DNA of 50,617 bases from Candidatus Woesearchaeota archaeon (GCA_016927245.1 JAFGNA010000021.1:1-50617), one strand, 5' to 3'; counted from the first letter of the stretch, positions 27,983 through 36,905 are shown. The notes: generated by a model not told the origin, from the letters alone. Program-made: numbers and translations.

Positions 27983-30100
27983 ATGTGCGGCATCCTCGGA
28001 CTCTGGAACACTAGCGGCAAAGACGTCAGGGCGGCGATGAGCCTCCTCCAAGCCAGGGGTAACGACGGCGCAGGGTGGACCGACGGAGAGGAAGTGCAGC
28101 ACGCACAGGAAGCCAGCAAGCTCACGCTCACCACGACCGGGATGGGCCACACCCTCCACGCCATCGTCGACCACCAACCGCAACCCATCAAGAAGGAAGG
28201 GGTGCTGGTCGCGAACTGCGAAATCTACAACTGGCGAGCCCTCGCCGAGAAGCACCACGTCAAGGCGGAGAACGACGCCGCCCTGCTGTGCGCCCTCCTC
28301 GACAAGATAGAACTCGTGAAGGAAAGCGTCCACGCGCTGCTCGAAGAGCTCGACGGCGTCTACGCCTTCGCGTACCGGCGCGAAGGCCGTTCAGTCATCG
28401 CCCGAGACCTCCTCGGCGTCAAGCCGCTGTGGTACACGCACCAAGACGGCTTCTCGTACGCCTCTGAGCGGAAAGCGCTCCTCGCGCTCGGCCACCACGA
28501 CGTCAACGAGCTCGACCCACGCACCATCCTGCACTACGATGAGGAGAAGAACCGGCTGCGACGATGGCGACGACCGTTCTACGACGTCACCGTCACGGAA
28601 GACGACGAGGCGTCCCTCGCGACGAGGACGAAAGCGCTCCTTGTCGAGGCGATACGGAAACGCGTCCCGGACCGGAACATACAGGCAGGCATCCTCTTCT
28701 CAGGGGGCATCGACAGCACCATCATCGCGAAGACGTGCAAGGACCTCGGAGTCAAGGCGACGTGCTACACCGCCGTCGCTGAGAACCCGCGCGGCAAGGA
28801 GCCCCACGACCTCGTCACGGCCAAGGAGGTAGCGGCCAAGCACCGCTTCAAGCACGAGGTGGTACGCGTCGACGAAAGCAACATCCCCCAACTCGCCGAG
28901 GAGACAGCGAATCTCATCGAGGAGGCGCACGCAGTCAAGGTGGCCGTGGGCATGCCCTTCCTCGCGGCCGCGAAACAAGCGCGGAAGGATGGGTGCAAGG
29001 TCTTGTTCAGCGGCCTGGGAGCGGAGGAGCTATACGCGGGTTACCAACGGCACAAGCACGCGCAGGACGTGAACGACGAGTGCTACGCCGGCCTGCTCTG
29101 GCTGTACGAACGAGACCTGTACCGTGACGACGTCATCACCATGCGCAACGGCCTCGAGCTCCGCCTCCCCTTCCTCGACAAGGAGTTGACGAAACAAGCC
29201 CTTACCATACCCGGGTCGTTGAAGCTCAAGGACGGCAAGGAGAAATACTTGCTCAGGAAAGCGGCGCTGCTCCTCGGCATCGACGAGCAAGACGCGTTCC
29301 GACCAAAGAAGGCAGCGCAGTACGGGAGCGGGTTCGACCGGGCGCTAGAAAGAGTCGCCCGAAGCAAGGGAGAGAGCCGGTCGCAGTACCTGCGCGCAGC
29401 GCTCCCGAACGCGAACAGGAAGCTCGGCATCTTGTGCTCCGGTGGCAAGGACTCCTGGTACGCCGCGTACGTCACGAAACGGCTGAACTACGACCTGGCC
29501 TGCGTCATGACCATGAGGAGCGAGAACCAAGACAGCTACCTGTTCCACACGCCAGCGGTGGAGCTCGTGAAACTGCAGGCACGGGCTGCGGAGCTGCCCT
29601 ACCTCGAGCAATCCACAAAAGGCGAGAAGGAAGAAGAGCTGGAAGACCTCAAGGCACTCTTACAGAAGGCGAAGGAAGAGCACCAGGTAGAAGGCGTCGT
29701 GACCGGCGCGCTGCGCAGCCAGTACCAGCGGAGCAGGTTCGAGCAGGCATGCGACGAGCTCGGCCTCAAGGCGTACGCGCCGCTCTGGCACCTCGAGCAG
29801 GAGTCGGAATTGCGGGAGTTGCTCCGTGAGGGTTTTGTCGTCACGATGAGCTCTATCGCCGGCGAGGGGTTGTCCGAGGAGTGGCTCGGAAGAGCTATCG
29901 GTGAGAAAGAAGTAGAGGTGCTTGTCAGGCTCCGCGATAAGATAGGCTTCAACGTGGCTGGCGAAGGGGGAGAATACGAATCATTAGTATTGGACTGCCC
30001 GTTATTCAAAAAAAGGCTGATGATCCAGGCCAAGAGGGAGATGGAGAACAGCATCACCGGCAGAATCACGGTGACGAAGGCGTTCCTGGCGGAGAAATGA
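27983..30100 (+). CDS. Fusion: asparagine synthetase (glutamine-hydrolysing type) + Dph6-like diphthine-ammonia ligase
   Basis: N-terminal MCGILGLWN Ntn amidotransferase, FSGGIDSTIIA PP-loop; from about 29417 LGILCSGGKDSWYAAY...GALRSQYQRSRFEQACDELGLKAYAPLW...GEGGEYESLVLDCPLF. Confidence 0.92.
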   Translation: MCGILGLWNTSGKDVRAAMSLLQARGNDGAGWTDGEEVQHAQEASKLTLTTTGMGHTLHAIVDHQPQPIKKEGVLVANCEIYNWRALAEKHHVKAENDAALLCALLDKIELVKESVHALLEELDGVYAFAYRREGRSVIARDLLGVKPLWYTHQDGFSYASERKALLALGHHDVNELDPRTILHYDEEKNRLRRWRRPFYDVTVTEDDEASLATRTKALLVEAIRKRVPDRNIQAGILFSGGIDSTIIAKTCKDLGVKATCYTAVAENPRGKEPHDLVTAKEVAAKHRFKHEVVRVDESNIPQLAEETANLIEEAHAVKVAVGMPFLAAAKQARKDGCKVLFSGLGAEELYAGYQRHKHAQDVNDECYAGLLWLYERDLYRDDVITMRNGLELRLPFLDKELTKQALTIPGSLKLKDGKEKYLLRKAALLLGIDEQDAFRPKKAAQYGSGFDRALERVARSKGESRSQYLRAALPNANRKLGILCSGGKDSWYAAYVTKRLNYDLACVMTMRSENQDSYLFHTPAVELVKLQARAAELPYLEQSTKGEKEEELEDLKALLQKAKEEHQVEGVVTGALRSQYQRSRFEQACDELGLKAYAPLWHLEQESELRELLREGFVVTMSSIAGEGLSEEWLGRAIGEKEVEVLVRLRDKIGFNVAGEGGEYESLVLDCPLFKKRLMIQAKREMENSITGRITVTKAFLAEK

Positions 30101-30275
30101 ATGTATCGCAAAAAAGTATAGTTCAATTAAGTCATATGACTTTAATGAGATGGCAATTATGAAAATATGCTCAACAGCCAGAAACAGCATCCACGAAATA
30201 ACCAATACGTTAAAATTCCTCCAATGTCATTTTTTTGCCAACAATTTGAAGGAGCTTTAGACCTAGCGAGTATGA

Positions 30276-30368
30276 AGCCTCCGCCGAGATTTGAACTCGG
30301 GACCTGCTGCTTACGAGGCAGCCGCTGATGCCGCACGGAGAGCGCTCTGGCCGCTGAGCTACGGAGGC
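30276..30368 (-). tRNA. tRNA-Thr(CGT) with about 20-nt insertion between D-stem and anticodon stem (probable non-canonical intron about 30323-30342)
   Basis: GCCTCCG/CGGAGGC acceptor, D-arm GCTC-AGCGGCCA-GAGC, anticodon arm GCTGC-CTCGTAA-GCAGC, T-arm CCGAG-TTCAAAT-CTCGG; 73 nt after removing 20 nt. Confidence 0.88.
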
Positions 30369-30396
30369 GTCTCTTGCAAGAACAAGAACCCCTTTT

Positions 30397-30555
30397 TTAA
30401 AGCTTTTCCTTGAGCTCCGCTGCTGAGTAGCGCCGCTGGCAAGCCTGGCACACCAAGTGCTGCTTCCCTTTCCGGTCACGCACCCACGTCCCCAACGGCT
30501 TCTGCAGGAAGGTCAGCCCGACTTTCTCCTTGCACAATGAGCATCGCTGCGCCAT
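30397..30555 (-). CDS. Small zinc-ribbon protein, 52 aa
   Basis: MAQRCSLCKEKVGLTFLQKPLGTWVRDRKGKQHLVCQACQRRYSAAELKEKL; two CxxC knuckles; below ORF-track cutoff. Confidence 0.65.
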   Translation of the reverse strand: MAQRCSLCKEKVGLTFLQKPLGTWVRDRKGKQHLVCQACQRRYSAAELKEKL

Positions 30556-30559
30556 ATCA

Positions 30560-30916
30560 TCACTTCCTCAAACCCTTGTGGATCTCGTTGAGTTGCTGGT
30601 ACAGCTCCTTGACGTCCTTGTACACCTGCTCGACGTCCCAGTTCGCCTTGCCCAGGGCGCGCTCGTTGCCGATGACGACCTTGAGCTTGTTCGCCATGCC
30701 CTCGAGCAACTCGAGGTGGTGGTAGCAGTTGCGAGGGTCCTTGTACGCGCCTTCGCGGATGTTCTGCTGGATGGCGTCGAGCGAGCGCCGCTCGTGCGGC
30801 TCGAGCTCGTAGTCGATGAACTCGCGGTCCACCCAGTCATTGTTGGACCACTCCTCAGGGTCAGGGCTGTACGGCACGGCGCAGGGGAAGCGAGATTTTC
30901 TTAAGAGCCTTTGCAT
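30560..30916 (-). CDS. Hypothetical helical protein, 118 aa
   Basis: Acidic/helical ORF in same strand as flanking genes. Confidence 0.55.
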   Translation of the reverse strand: MQRLLRKSRFPCAVPYSPDPEEWSNNDWVDREFIDYELEPHERRSLDAIQQNIREGAYKDPRNCYHHLELLEGMANKLKVVIGNERALGKANWDVEQVYKDVKELYQQLNEIHKGLRK

Positions 30917-30917
30917 T

Positions 30918-31523
30918 TCATATATAAATATGGGTGGTGAATGAGAGCACGCACGCCGCTACGAGGAGGGCCGCGTAAGCCTTCTTGTCCCAGGCAAGCA
31001 CGGCGCTCCCGTCAAACCCAGGGAGCGGGAGAAGGTTGAACAAGGCGAGGAACGCGTTGACCCACGCGCCGAGGCCGCCGACAACAGGGAAGAGGAACAG
31101 GAAGGGGAGGAAGAGCAGGGCTAACACCAGGTTCGCCGAGGGGCCCGCGGCGGCGATGCGGCCTCGCTGCTCCCTCGTCGTCTGTCCCTTGAACCACACC
31201 GCGCCGGGAGCGGCGAAGACGAAGCCGAGGAAACTCATCGCCACAGCGAGGAAGAGCATGCCCTTGTTGGCCCTGAAGCCCGCCTCGCACCCGTAGCTGA
31301 GGGCCACGGCCTTGTGCGCGAGCTCGTGCACGAGGAATCCTACGCCGACGGTCAGGGCGGCGAGGAACAGCGTGACGAGAAAGCCCCTGGTGAATGACAG
31401 GCCGCCGGCGAACACGACAGCGAACGCCAGCGAGATGAGCCCCCACGCCAAGCAGAGGTCCTTGGTCTCCCTGCGCGAGAACGAGACGACAGTCTTCCGA
31501 AAGGCCATGGCATGAGAGGGCAC
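30918..31523 (-). CDS. Site-2 protease-like peptidase M50 family membrane protein
   Basis: VHELAHKAVALSYG zinc motif, LFNLLPLPGFDGSAVL. Confidence 0.85.
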   Translation of the reverse strand: MPSHAMAFRKTVVSFSRRETKDLCLAWGLISLAFAVVFAGGLSFTRGFLVTLFLAALTVGVGFLVHELAHKAVALSYGCEAGFRANKGMLFLAVAMSFLGFVFAAPGAVWFKGQTTREQRGRIAAAGPSANLVLALLFLPFLFLFPVVGGLGAWVNAFLALFNLLPLPGFDGSAVLAWDKKAYAALLVAACVLSFTTHIYI

Positions 31524-31569
31524 CCATAAGCCGTTTATATGCGTGGCGGCTCATCGTGACCATTAGGGA

Positions 31570-32115
31570 ATGGTGAACAACAAGAAAAATTTTTTAAACC
31601 CGACCCCTTTCCTGGTCGCCATGAGGACGTCAAGATCGCTCCCGCTCACCCTGGTCGCGCAGCTCCTCTTCCTCGGGCTCGTCCTCACCACCACGGGACC
31701 AGCGAAGATGGCGGTGTTCGCGCTGTTCTGGCTCACCACGATAGCGACCCTGTTCGTGCTGGTCAACCGCGAATGGTGGCGTGAAACATCATGGATAGCG
31801 TTCGGCGCGCTCTGCGCCTCCCTCATCGTCGGCGTCCTGCTCTCCACGCACGCGCTGGAAGACCCTGTCGGCGTCGGGGTGAGCGTGATGGGACTGCTCC
31901 TCGTCGCCGCGGCGCTGAGCGTGCTGCCGACGAGGAGGAAGAGGCGCACGAAGCCCCAACGAGGCCTCCCTGACATCTTCTACAGCATCCCAGGCAGCGA
32001 GAAGTACCACCGCAAAGGCTGCCGCATGCTCACGGACAGGGATGACCTCGAGGGCTACGCCTCCGAGGCAGAGGCGCGCAGGGCGGGGAAGACCCCTTGC
32101 CGGCTGTGCCACTAG
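31570..32115 (+). CDS. Membrane protein with C-terminal Ada-type metal-binding-like domain
   Basis: Hydrophobic N-terminal segments then FYSIPGSEKYHRKGCRMLTDRDDLEGYASEAEARRAGKTPCRLCH. Confidence 0.65.
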   Translation: MVNNKKNFLNPTPFLVAMRTSRSLPLTLVAQLLFLGLVLTTTGPAKMAVFALFWLTTIATLFVLVNREWWRETSWIAFGALCASLIVGVLLSTHALEDPVGVGVSVMGLLLVAAALSVLPTRRKRRTKPQRGLPDIFYSIPGSEKYHRKGCRMLTDRDDLEGYASEAEARRAGKTPCRLCH

Positions 32116-32843
32116 AAGAATCCTTGGAGGCCGCTCTGCCCCTTGTTATGCCGCTCCAAGCGCTTAGGAGGCTGCACCGCGACGTGCCGGAACCCCCACT
32201 GCTCAAGCATGGCCAGGGCGTTCGCCGAGATGGCAGGAGAGGCCATGACGCCCTTCACCCCCCGCACGCCCTTGAGCTCCTCGATCTTCTCGACGTAGCG
32301 TCGCAGCTGCGTCACGCACGCCAAGGAGGCGGTGTAGCGCTTGCACTCCACCACGACAAGGTTGCCCGCGCCGTCATGGCCGAACACGTCGATGAACCCG
32401 AACTTGGTGTGCTCCTCGCGCGACAAGGGGATGAAGTCAGGGCTGATGAGCTCGGGGTTATCCTTGATCATGTCGCTCATGTCCCTCTCGTTCCCCTGCA
32501 AGACTTGTTTCTGGCCGTCCTCAAGCTTCCCGGCCATGGCGTCGTACACCCTGAACAAGCGGACGTCGAGGAAGTCCTTGCCGCTCCTCGCCCGCAGGAC
32601 CAACCCGTCCTCCGCTTCCAGCCGCAACTCCGCCCCGGGCTTGAGGTAGTTGACCGGGTTGCCGTTGACGGGCTGGTGCACCAAGAGGCTCTGGTCCTCC
32701 TTGATGATGATGAGCCGATCCCCCCGCGGCAAGTAAGCCTCAGCGCGGCCAGAGTAGCGTATCTCACAGTTACAGAAGAACACGAACACCTGGTGCGACG
32801 CCAGCGCGCGATCGAACAGCTCCCGGAAATCATGTTTCTCCAT
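32112..32843 (-). CDS. nucS: Endonuclease NucS/EndoMS with C-terminal PIP box
   Basis: GFIDVFGHDGAGNLVVVECKRYTASLACVTQLRRYV; C-terminal QSGLQGFF. Confidence 0.9.
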   Translation of the reverse strand: MEKHDFRELFDRALASHQVFVFFCNCEIRYSGRAEAYLPRGDRLIIIKEDQSLLVHQPVNGNPVNYLKPGAELRLEAEDGLVLRARSGKDFLDVRLFRVYDAMAGKLEDGQKQVLQGNERDMSDMIKDNPELISPDFIPLSREEHTKFGFIDVFGHDGAGNLVVVECKRYTASLACVTQLRRYVEKIEELKGVRGVKGVMASPAISANALAMLEQWGFRHVAVQPPKRLERHNKGQSGLQGFF

Positions 32844-32960
32844 TGCCAGCACCGCCAATGGTGAACCGGCGCTCATTTAAAAAAGTGTGTTCTTGCGAGC
32901 ACCAGAACATTTATAAACCGAGTGTTGTTCTCACCACTCCCGGCACCACGGCAAGCAATC

Positions 32961-33072
32961 GGGGCTGTGGGGTAACTTGGCTATCCTTTTCGGTTTGGGA
33001 CCCCTTCACGAGCCCCGAAGCCACGAAGGGGCAAAAAGCCGAATGATCCCGGTTCAAATCCGGGCAGCCCCA
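32961..33072 (+). tRNA. tRNA-Pro(TGG) with 38-nt canonical intron at 33000-33037
   Basis: GGGGCTG/CAGCCCC, TTCGG-TTTGGG|intron|G-CCGAA; BHB with central helix TTTG/CAAA and 3-nt bulges GGA and AAG; CCCCTTC/GAAGGGG inner helix. Confidence 0.93.
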
Positions 33073-33097
33073 TCCCGGCACGCGAGGAGACGCACCA

Positions 33098-33349
33098 ATG
33101 GCAGGCAAGAAGACCAAGCACGGATCCACCAAGCGGTTCGGCCCGCGATACGGAAGGACATTGAAGAACAAGATCGGGAAGATCGAGCAACAGCAGAAGC
33201 GGCCGCAACGATGCCCGCAATGCCGCTACCAGCAAGTCAGCCGCGAGAGCAAAGGCATCTGGACGTGCAAGAAATGCGGTGCGAAGTTCACGAGCAAGGC
33301 GTACAGCGTGGCCAAGATGCCATCGCTCAAGCCAGAGACAAAAGAGTGA
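33098..33349 (+). CDS. rpl37ae: Ribosomal protein L37Ae
   Basis: GSTKRFGPRYGRTLKNKI, CPQC...CKKCGAKFTSKAY. Confidence 0.93.
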   Translation: MAGKKTKHGSTKRFGPRYGRTLKNKIGKIEQQQKRPQRCPQCRYQQVSRESKGIWTCKKCGAKFTSKAYSVAKMPSLKPETKE

Positions 33350-33354
33350 TACCC

Positions 33355-33492
33355 ATGGTCGAGTACAAGTGCTTCAGCTGCGGCAAGACCATCGCCGACA
33401 CACACATCAGGAAGAAGATCAGGTGCGTGTACTGCGGCTCCAAGATCATCTTCAAGCCGCGCACCACCATCACGCACGTCAAGGCACGATGA
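33355..33492 (+). CDS. rpoP: DNA-directed RNA polymerase subunit P (Rpo12)
   Basis: MVEYKCFSCGKTIADTHIRKKIRCVYCGSKIIFKPR. Confidence 0.92.
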   Translation: MVEYKCFSCGKTIADTHIRKKIRCVYCGSKIIFKPRTTITHVKAR

Positions 33493-33719
33493 TAGCCGCG
33501 ACCATCACCATCAACGACGAGGAAGACCACCTCCGACCCTTGTTCGCGGCGGAGGAACAACGGCTGCTCAACGGCCGCGCCTCCTACGAGGTCACCCGCC
33601 GAGGAAGCGACACGACCATCACCGCGAAGGCCGAGGACGCCACGGCGCTGCGGGCGCTGCTGAACAGCGCGTGCAAGGCCTTGATCGTGTACGAGAAGAC
33701 GAAGAGGACGACACGATGA
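33489..33719 (+). CDS. pcc1: KEOPS complex subunit Pcc1
   Basis: 76 aa, Pcc1-like alpha/beta pattern, located in the L37Ae-RpoP-Pcc1-prefoldin neighbourhood. Confidence 0.75.
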   Translation: MIAATITINDEEDHLRPLFAAEEQRLLNGRASYEVTRRGSDTTITAKAEDATALRALLNSACKALIVYEKTKRTTR

Positions 33720-34036
33720 GCCACGAGGAAGCAACGCAGAGACTCCTGCAACTCGAGCAAGGGCTCGAACAACTCTCCCTGCAGAAGAAGCAGTTCCGAA
33801 CGCAACTCGCAGAAGCAGAAGCAGCCCTCACAGCCACCGAGCAAGCAAGAGAAGCTTATCGCATCATCGGCAACCTCATGATCAAGCAGCCAGCGGCGAC
33901 GATCAAGAAAGAGCTCGACGAGAAACAAGAAACCCTGCGGGTGCGCATCGCGACCATCGAGAAGCAAGAGGGCAAGCTCCGAACGCAGCTCAAGGAAGCG
34001 CAGGAAACAGCGATGCAGCAAAAGAAAAAGAAGTGA
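33716..34036 (+). CDS. pfdB: Prefoldin beta subunit
   Basis: MSHEEATQRLLQLEQGLEQLSLQKKQFRTQLAEAEAAL...YRIIGNLMIKQ coiled coil. Confidence 0.85.
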   Translation: MSHEEATQRLLQLEQGLEQLSLQKKQFRTQLAEAEAALTATEQAREAYRIIGNLMIKQPAATIKKELDEKQETLRVRIATIEKQEGKLRTQLKEAQETAMQQKKKK

Positions 34037-34042
34037 TGACCT

Positions 34043-34294
34043 ATGGACCAGCGCGTAGAAGAGATAATCGCATTGCTCAAGGAACTCCAGGAAGACAACA
34101 CCGTCCCCCGCAACGTCAAGCTCAAGCTCCAACACATGCAAGCATCGCTCGAGGACGAGGGCGGCGAGATATCCCTCAAAGTGAACAAGATACTCAGCGA
34201 CGTCGAGGACATCGCCAACGACATCAACCTGCCCATGTTCATCAGGACGCAGATATGGAACCTGACAAGCATGCTCGAAGGCATCAACGCCTGA
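34043..34294 (+). CDS. UPF0147 family protein
   Basis: ELQEDNTVPRNVKLKLQHMQ...SDVEDIANDINLPMFIRTQIWNLTSMLE. Confidence 0.88.
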   Translation: MDQRVEEIIALLKELQEDNTVPRNVKLKLQHMQASLEDEGGEISLKVNKILSDVEDIANDINLPMFIRTQIWNLTSMLEGINA

Positions 34295-34903
34295 CTAGCG
34301 CTTCCTCAGCCGATTCTCCACGACGTACTCCTCCTTCAAGAACAGCCTGTTCGGGAGGAACAAGCGATCACCACCATCGACGACGGTCGTCGAGGTCAAC
34401 GACACCCGCTCCACGCGCCCATCAACACCCTTGATGCGCACCCGCACCCCCGGCACGACGCGCCCACGATACCGGAGCACCACCCCCGCTACGAGGTTAG
34501 GGAAGAAATCCTTGATTGAGAGAAGGAACGAGACGACGAGGATGAGCGCGAACAACGACAAGAGAGCCAACGCCGCCACCCTGAGCGCGTCGAGACGGCC
34601 AAGAACAAGGATGAGCGTCACCGCGTACACCACGAAGCTCACCAGCAACCCCAGCTTCTGCTCGAGCGACACGCGGTAATGCGTGACGCGGCGCATGTGC
34701 TTGTCGAAGCCGACGCCGCGCAGCACGCGACGAACGACGAGGCCGAGGAGCCTGCCCACGACGAAGCCGCCGAGGAGGATGAGCAACGACTCCAGCGAGG
34801 CGATGACGAAGGGGTGCTCCTCCAGCGAGGAGAGGAAGGAGAGCACGAGTATCACGGCGAGCCACCACCCGCCGCGACCGGCTCGTACAAGACCACGAAG
34901 CAA
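34295..34903 (-). CDS. MscS-like small-conductance mechanosensitive channel family protein
   Basis: NLVAGVVLRYRGRVVPGVRVRIKGVDGRVERVSLTSTTVVDGGDRLFLPNRLF. Confidence 0.78.
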   Translation of the reverse strand: MLRGLVRAGRGGWWLAVILVLSFLSSLEEHPFVIASLESLLILLGGFVVGRLLGLVVRRVLRGVGFDKHMRRVTHYRVSLEQKLGLLVSFVVYAVTLILVLGRLDALRVAALALLSLFALILVVSFLLSIKDFFPNLVAGVVLRYRGRVVPGVRVRIKGVDGRVERVSLTSTTVVDGGDRLFLPNRLFLKEEYVVENRLRKR

Positions 34904-36882
34904 TCATGATAATCCTCCACCGTCGTGAACCGGGAGAAACGCTCCTTGAGGTCATCGATGCTCAGACGAGCAGGACGCTTCTCCTGATAGGCGAGCTGCT
35001 CGTACTCGATGGACGCGTACGTCGCCGCCTTGCTCAGCCTAGTGAACACGAACCCCTCATCCACGCGGAGAGCGTCGCCATCACGGAAGACGTAGCCCTG
35101 TTCCAGCAACGGTCGCAACTCATCATCGATAGCGACCGAGCCGCCGACCGCGGCGGCCAACGACTGCACCGTTGACGCCTTGCCAGAGAACACGCTCTGG
35201 AGCAACGACAACTCGCGAGGCGAGAGCTTATGCAGCTCGGGGAGCCGCTTGGTCTCGAAGGACTCCTTGTCCGTCACAATGGCGCCGTGCTCACGCTCGA
35301 CCAACAAATGGTATCGTTGCTCTCCCTCACGGCAACGCAACTGGTAGGCAGGGATGAGGACCGTGTCGACACGGGAGAGGGGCTGCTCGCTCATCACCTC
35401 AAGGTCGCGCGGCGTCACGCTCGGCTTGATGAGAGGGAGGAGCTCCTGCGACTGGAAGGAAGAAGCCTGCTCGAGCAAGCCGTCATCGGCGACGGGCGCG
35501 TCGCCCTTGAGCATGTCGACAGCGTGGCCGCCGTGCGCAGTCCTCCTCGGCCTGACAACGACGAACAAAGGAACATCGGTAGCGCCGGTGATGAGCGCGG
35601 TGCCGACGGGCAGGTTCTGTATCTCCTGCTCCGCCTCCGCCGTGATGCCCTCGACGGACTGGCCGATGGCGCGGAGGTCATTCGGGTTGGTGACCTTGAG
35701 GATAACCTGGGTGCTGCACTGGCTCAGCACGGACTTGTCCACCCTCGCGGGCCGCTGGCTGACCACGCACAAGCCGAGGCCGAACTTGCGCCCCTCAGAA
35801 GCGATGTCCCGGAGCACCTTCGAGGCCTTGGTCTCGCCGAAGCTGCGCTCAGGGCAATAATTATGAGCCTCTTCGATGACGAGGAAGAACGGGCTGACCT
35901 TGTTCTGCTTTCGGAGGAGGAACAAGTCCTTGCACAACTTGTAGATGATGATCTCCTGGACGTCAGGACTGACTCCCTTGAGATTGATCACCGTTGCCTG
36001 GCCTGGCTTAACGAGCTCGTTGTACGGGGTGGGCGCGGCGGAGAAGAAAGGAAGGGAGCGGAGGTAGTCGACCGTGCTGATGATATTGTACTTGGCAGGA
36101 CTCTCCTCGGCCTCGAGCTCGTACAGCAACGAGTCGAACGTGACGTCATCAAGGTTCTTCAACGCCGCGTACAGCACGGCCTGCTGGTTGGCGGAGAGCT
36201 TGCCGGGGAGGAGGTGCGCGAGCTCGGCAGCGGAGAGGCGGGTGGAGATGCGCAACGGCCTGACCCCTGGTACGAAACGGTCGTCGCCGTACTCGGCCAC
36301 GGGATAAGCCTTAGGCTCGACACCATAGGCGGCCATGCGCTCTCGGTCAGCCTCGTCAGGGTTGGGCTCGGCCAATCGGCCGTACTCGCCATGCGGGTCG
36401 ACGATGACGAGGGGGACTCCTCGCTCGGCGATCTCCTCGAGGAGGACGCCGACGGTGTAGCTCTTGCCCGCGCCGCTCTTCGCGAGCACGGCGACGTGCT
36501 TGGTCATCATGGCATTGAGGTCGAGGGCGACGGGAAGGGTCCTGCCGTCGAGGTGTCCGAGCACGGCGTGAGGGGAACGACCATCACTGGCGGAGGGGAG
36601 CGCGATGACCCTCGCGACGAAGTCGTCCTCCGCGCGGAAAACCTCGCTACCAGGCTCGAACGGTATCCTTGGCCGCTTTACCCGTTCCTGTTCCTTGTAC
36701 CCGATGACCTGGCAGGCAGCCATGGTCTTGCCTTCAGTCTTGGTGACCTCGATGATCTGGCACAGCACGAAATCATACACGGGGTGGTAGACCTGGACGT
36801 ACTCGAAGTTCTTCGGCTCTTCCTTCGCGACGAAGGAGAACTTGCTCGTCGTGATCCGGCCGTCGATGGTGCCGAGGAGCAT
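34852..36882 (-). CDS. herA: HerA-like DNA translocase/ATPase
   Basis: VLAKSGAGKSYTVGVLLEEI Walker A, PFFLVIEEAHNYCPE Walker B, SQCSTQVILKVTNPND. Confidence 0.9.
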   Translation of the reverse strand: MLLGTIDGRITTSKFSFVAKEEPKNFEYVQVYHPVYDFVLCQIIEVTKTEGKTMAACQVIGYKEQERVKRPRIPFEPGSEVFRAEDDFVARVIALPSASDGRSPHAVLGHLDGRTLPVALDLNAMMTKHVAVLAKSGAGKSYTVGVLLEEIAERGVPLVIVDPHGEYGRLAEPNPDEADRERMAAYGVEPKAYPVAEYGDDRFVPGVRPLRISTRLSAAELAHLLPGKLSANQQAVLYAALKNLDDVTFDSLLYELEAEESPAKYNIISTVDYLRSLPFFSAAPTPYNELVKPGQATVINLKGVSPDVQEIIIYKLCKDLFLLRKQNKVSPFFLVIEEAHNYCPERSFGETKASKVLRDIASEGRKFGLGLCVVSQRPARVDKSVLSQCSTQVILKVTNPNDLRAIGQSVEGITAEAEQEIQNLPVGTALITGATDVPLFVVVRPRRTAHGGHAVDMLKGDAPVADDGLLEQASSFQSQELLPLIKPSVTPRDLEVMSEQPLSRVDTVLIPAYQLRCREGEQRYHLLVEREHGAIVTDKESFETKRLPELHKLSPRELSLLQSVFSGKASTVQSLAAAVGGSVAIDDELRPLLEQGYVFRDGDALRVDEGFVFTRLSKAATYASIEYEQLAYQEKRPARLSIDDLKERFSRFTTVEDYHDCFVVLYEPVAAGGGSP

Positions 36883-36905
36883 TGCCTGGCAGAAGCGACC
36901 CTTGT

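Noticed and set aside
30159-30260. 33-codon ORF MKICSTARNSIHEITNTLKFLQCHFFANNLKEL
   Set aside because: No clear ribosome-binding site, AT-rich context and atypical codons; too short to support without conservation.
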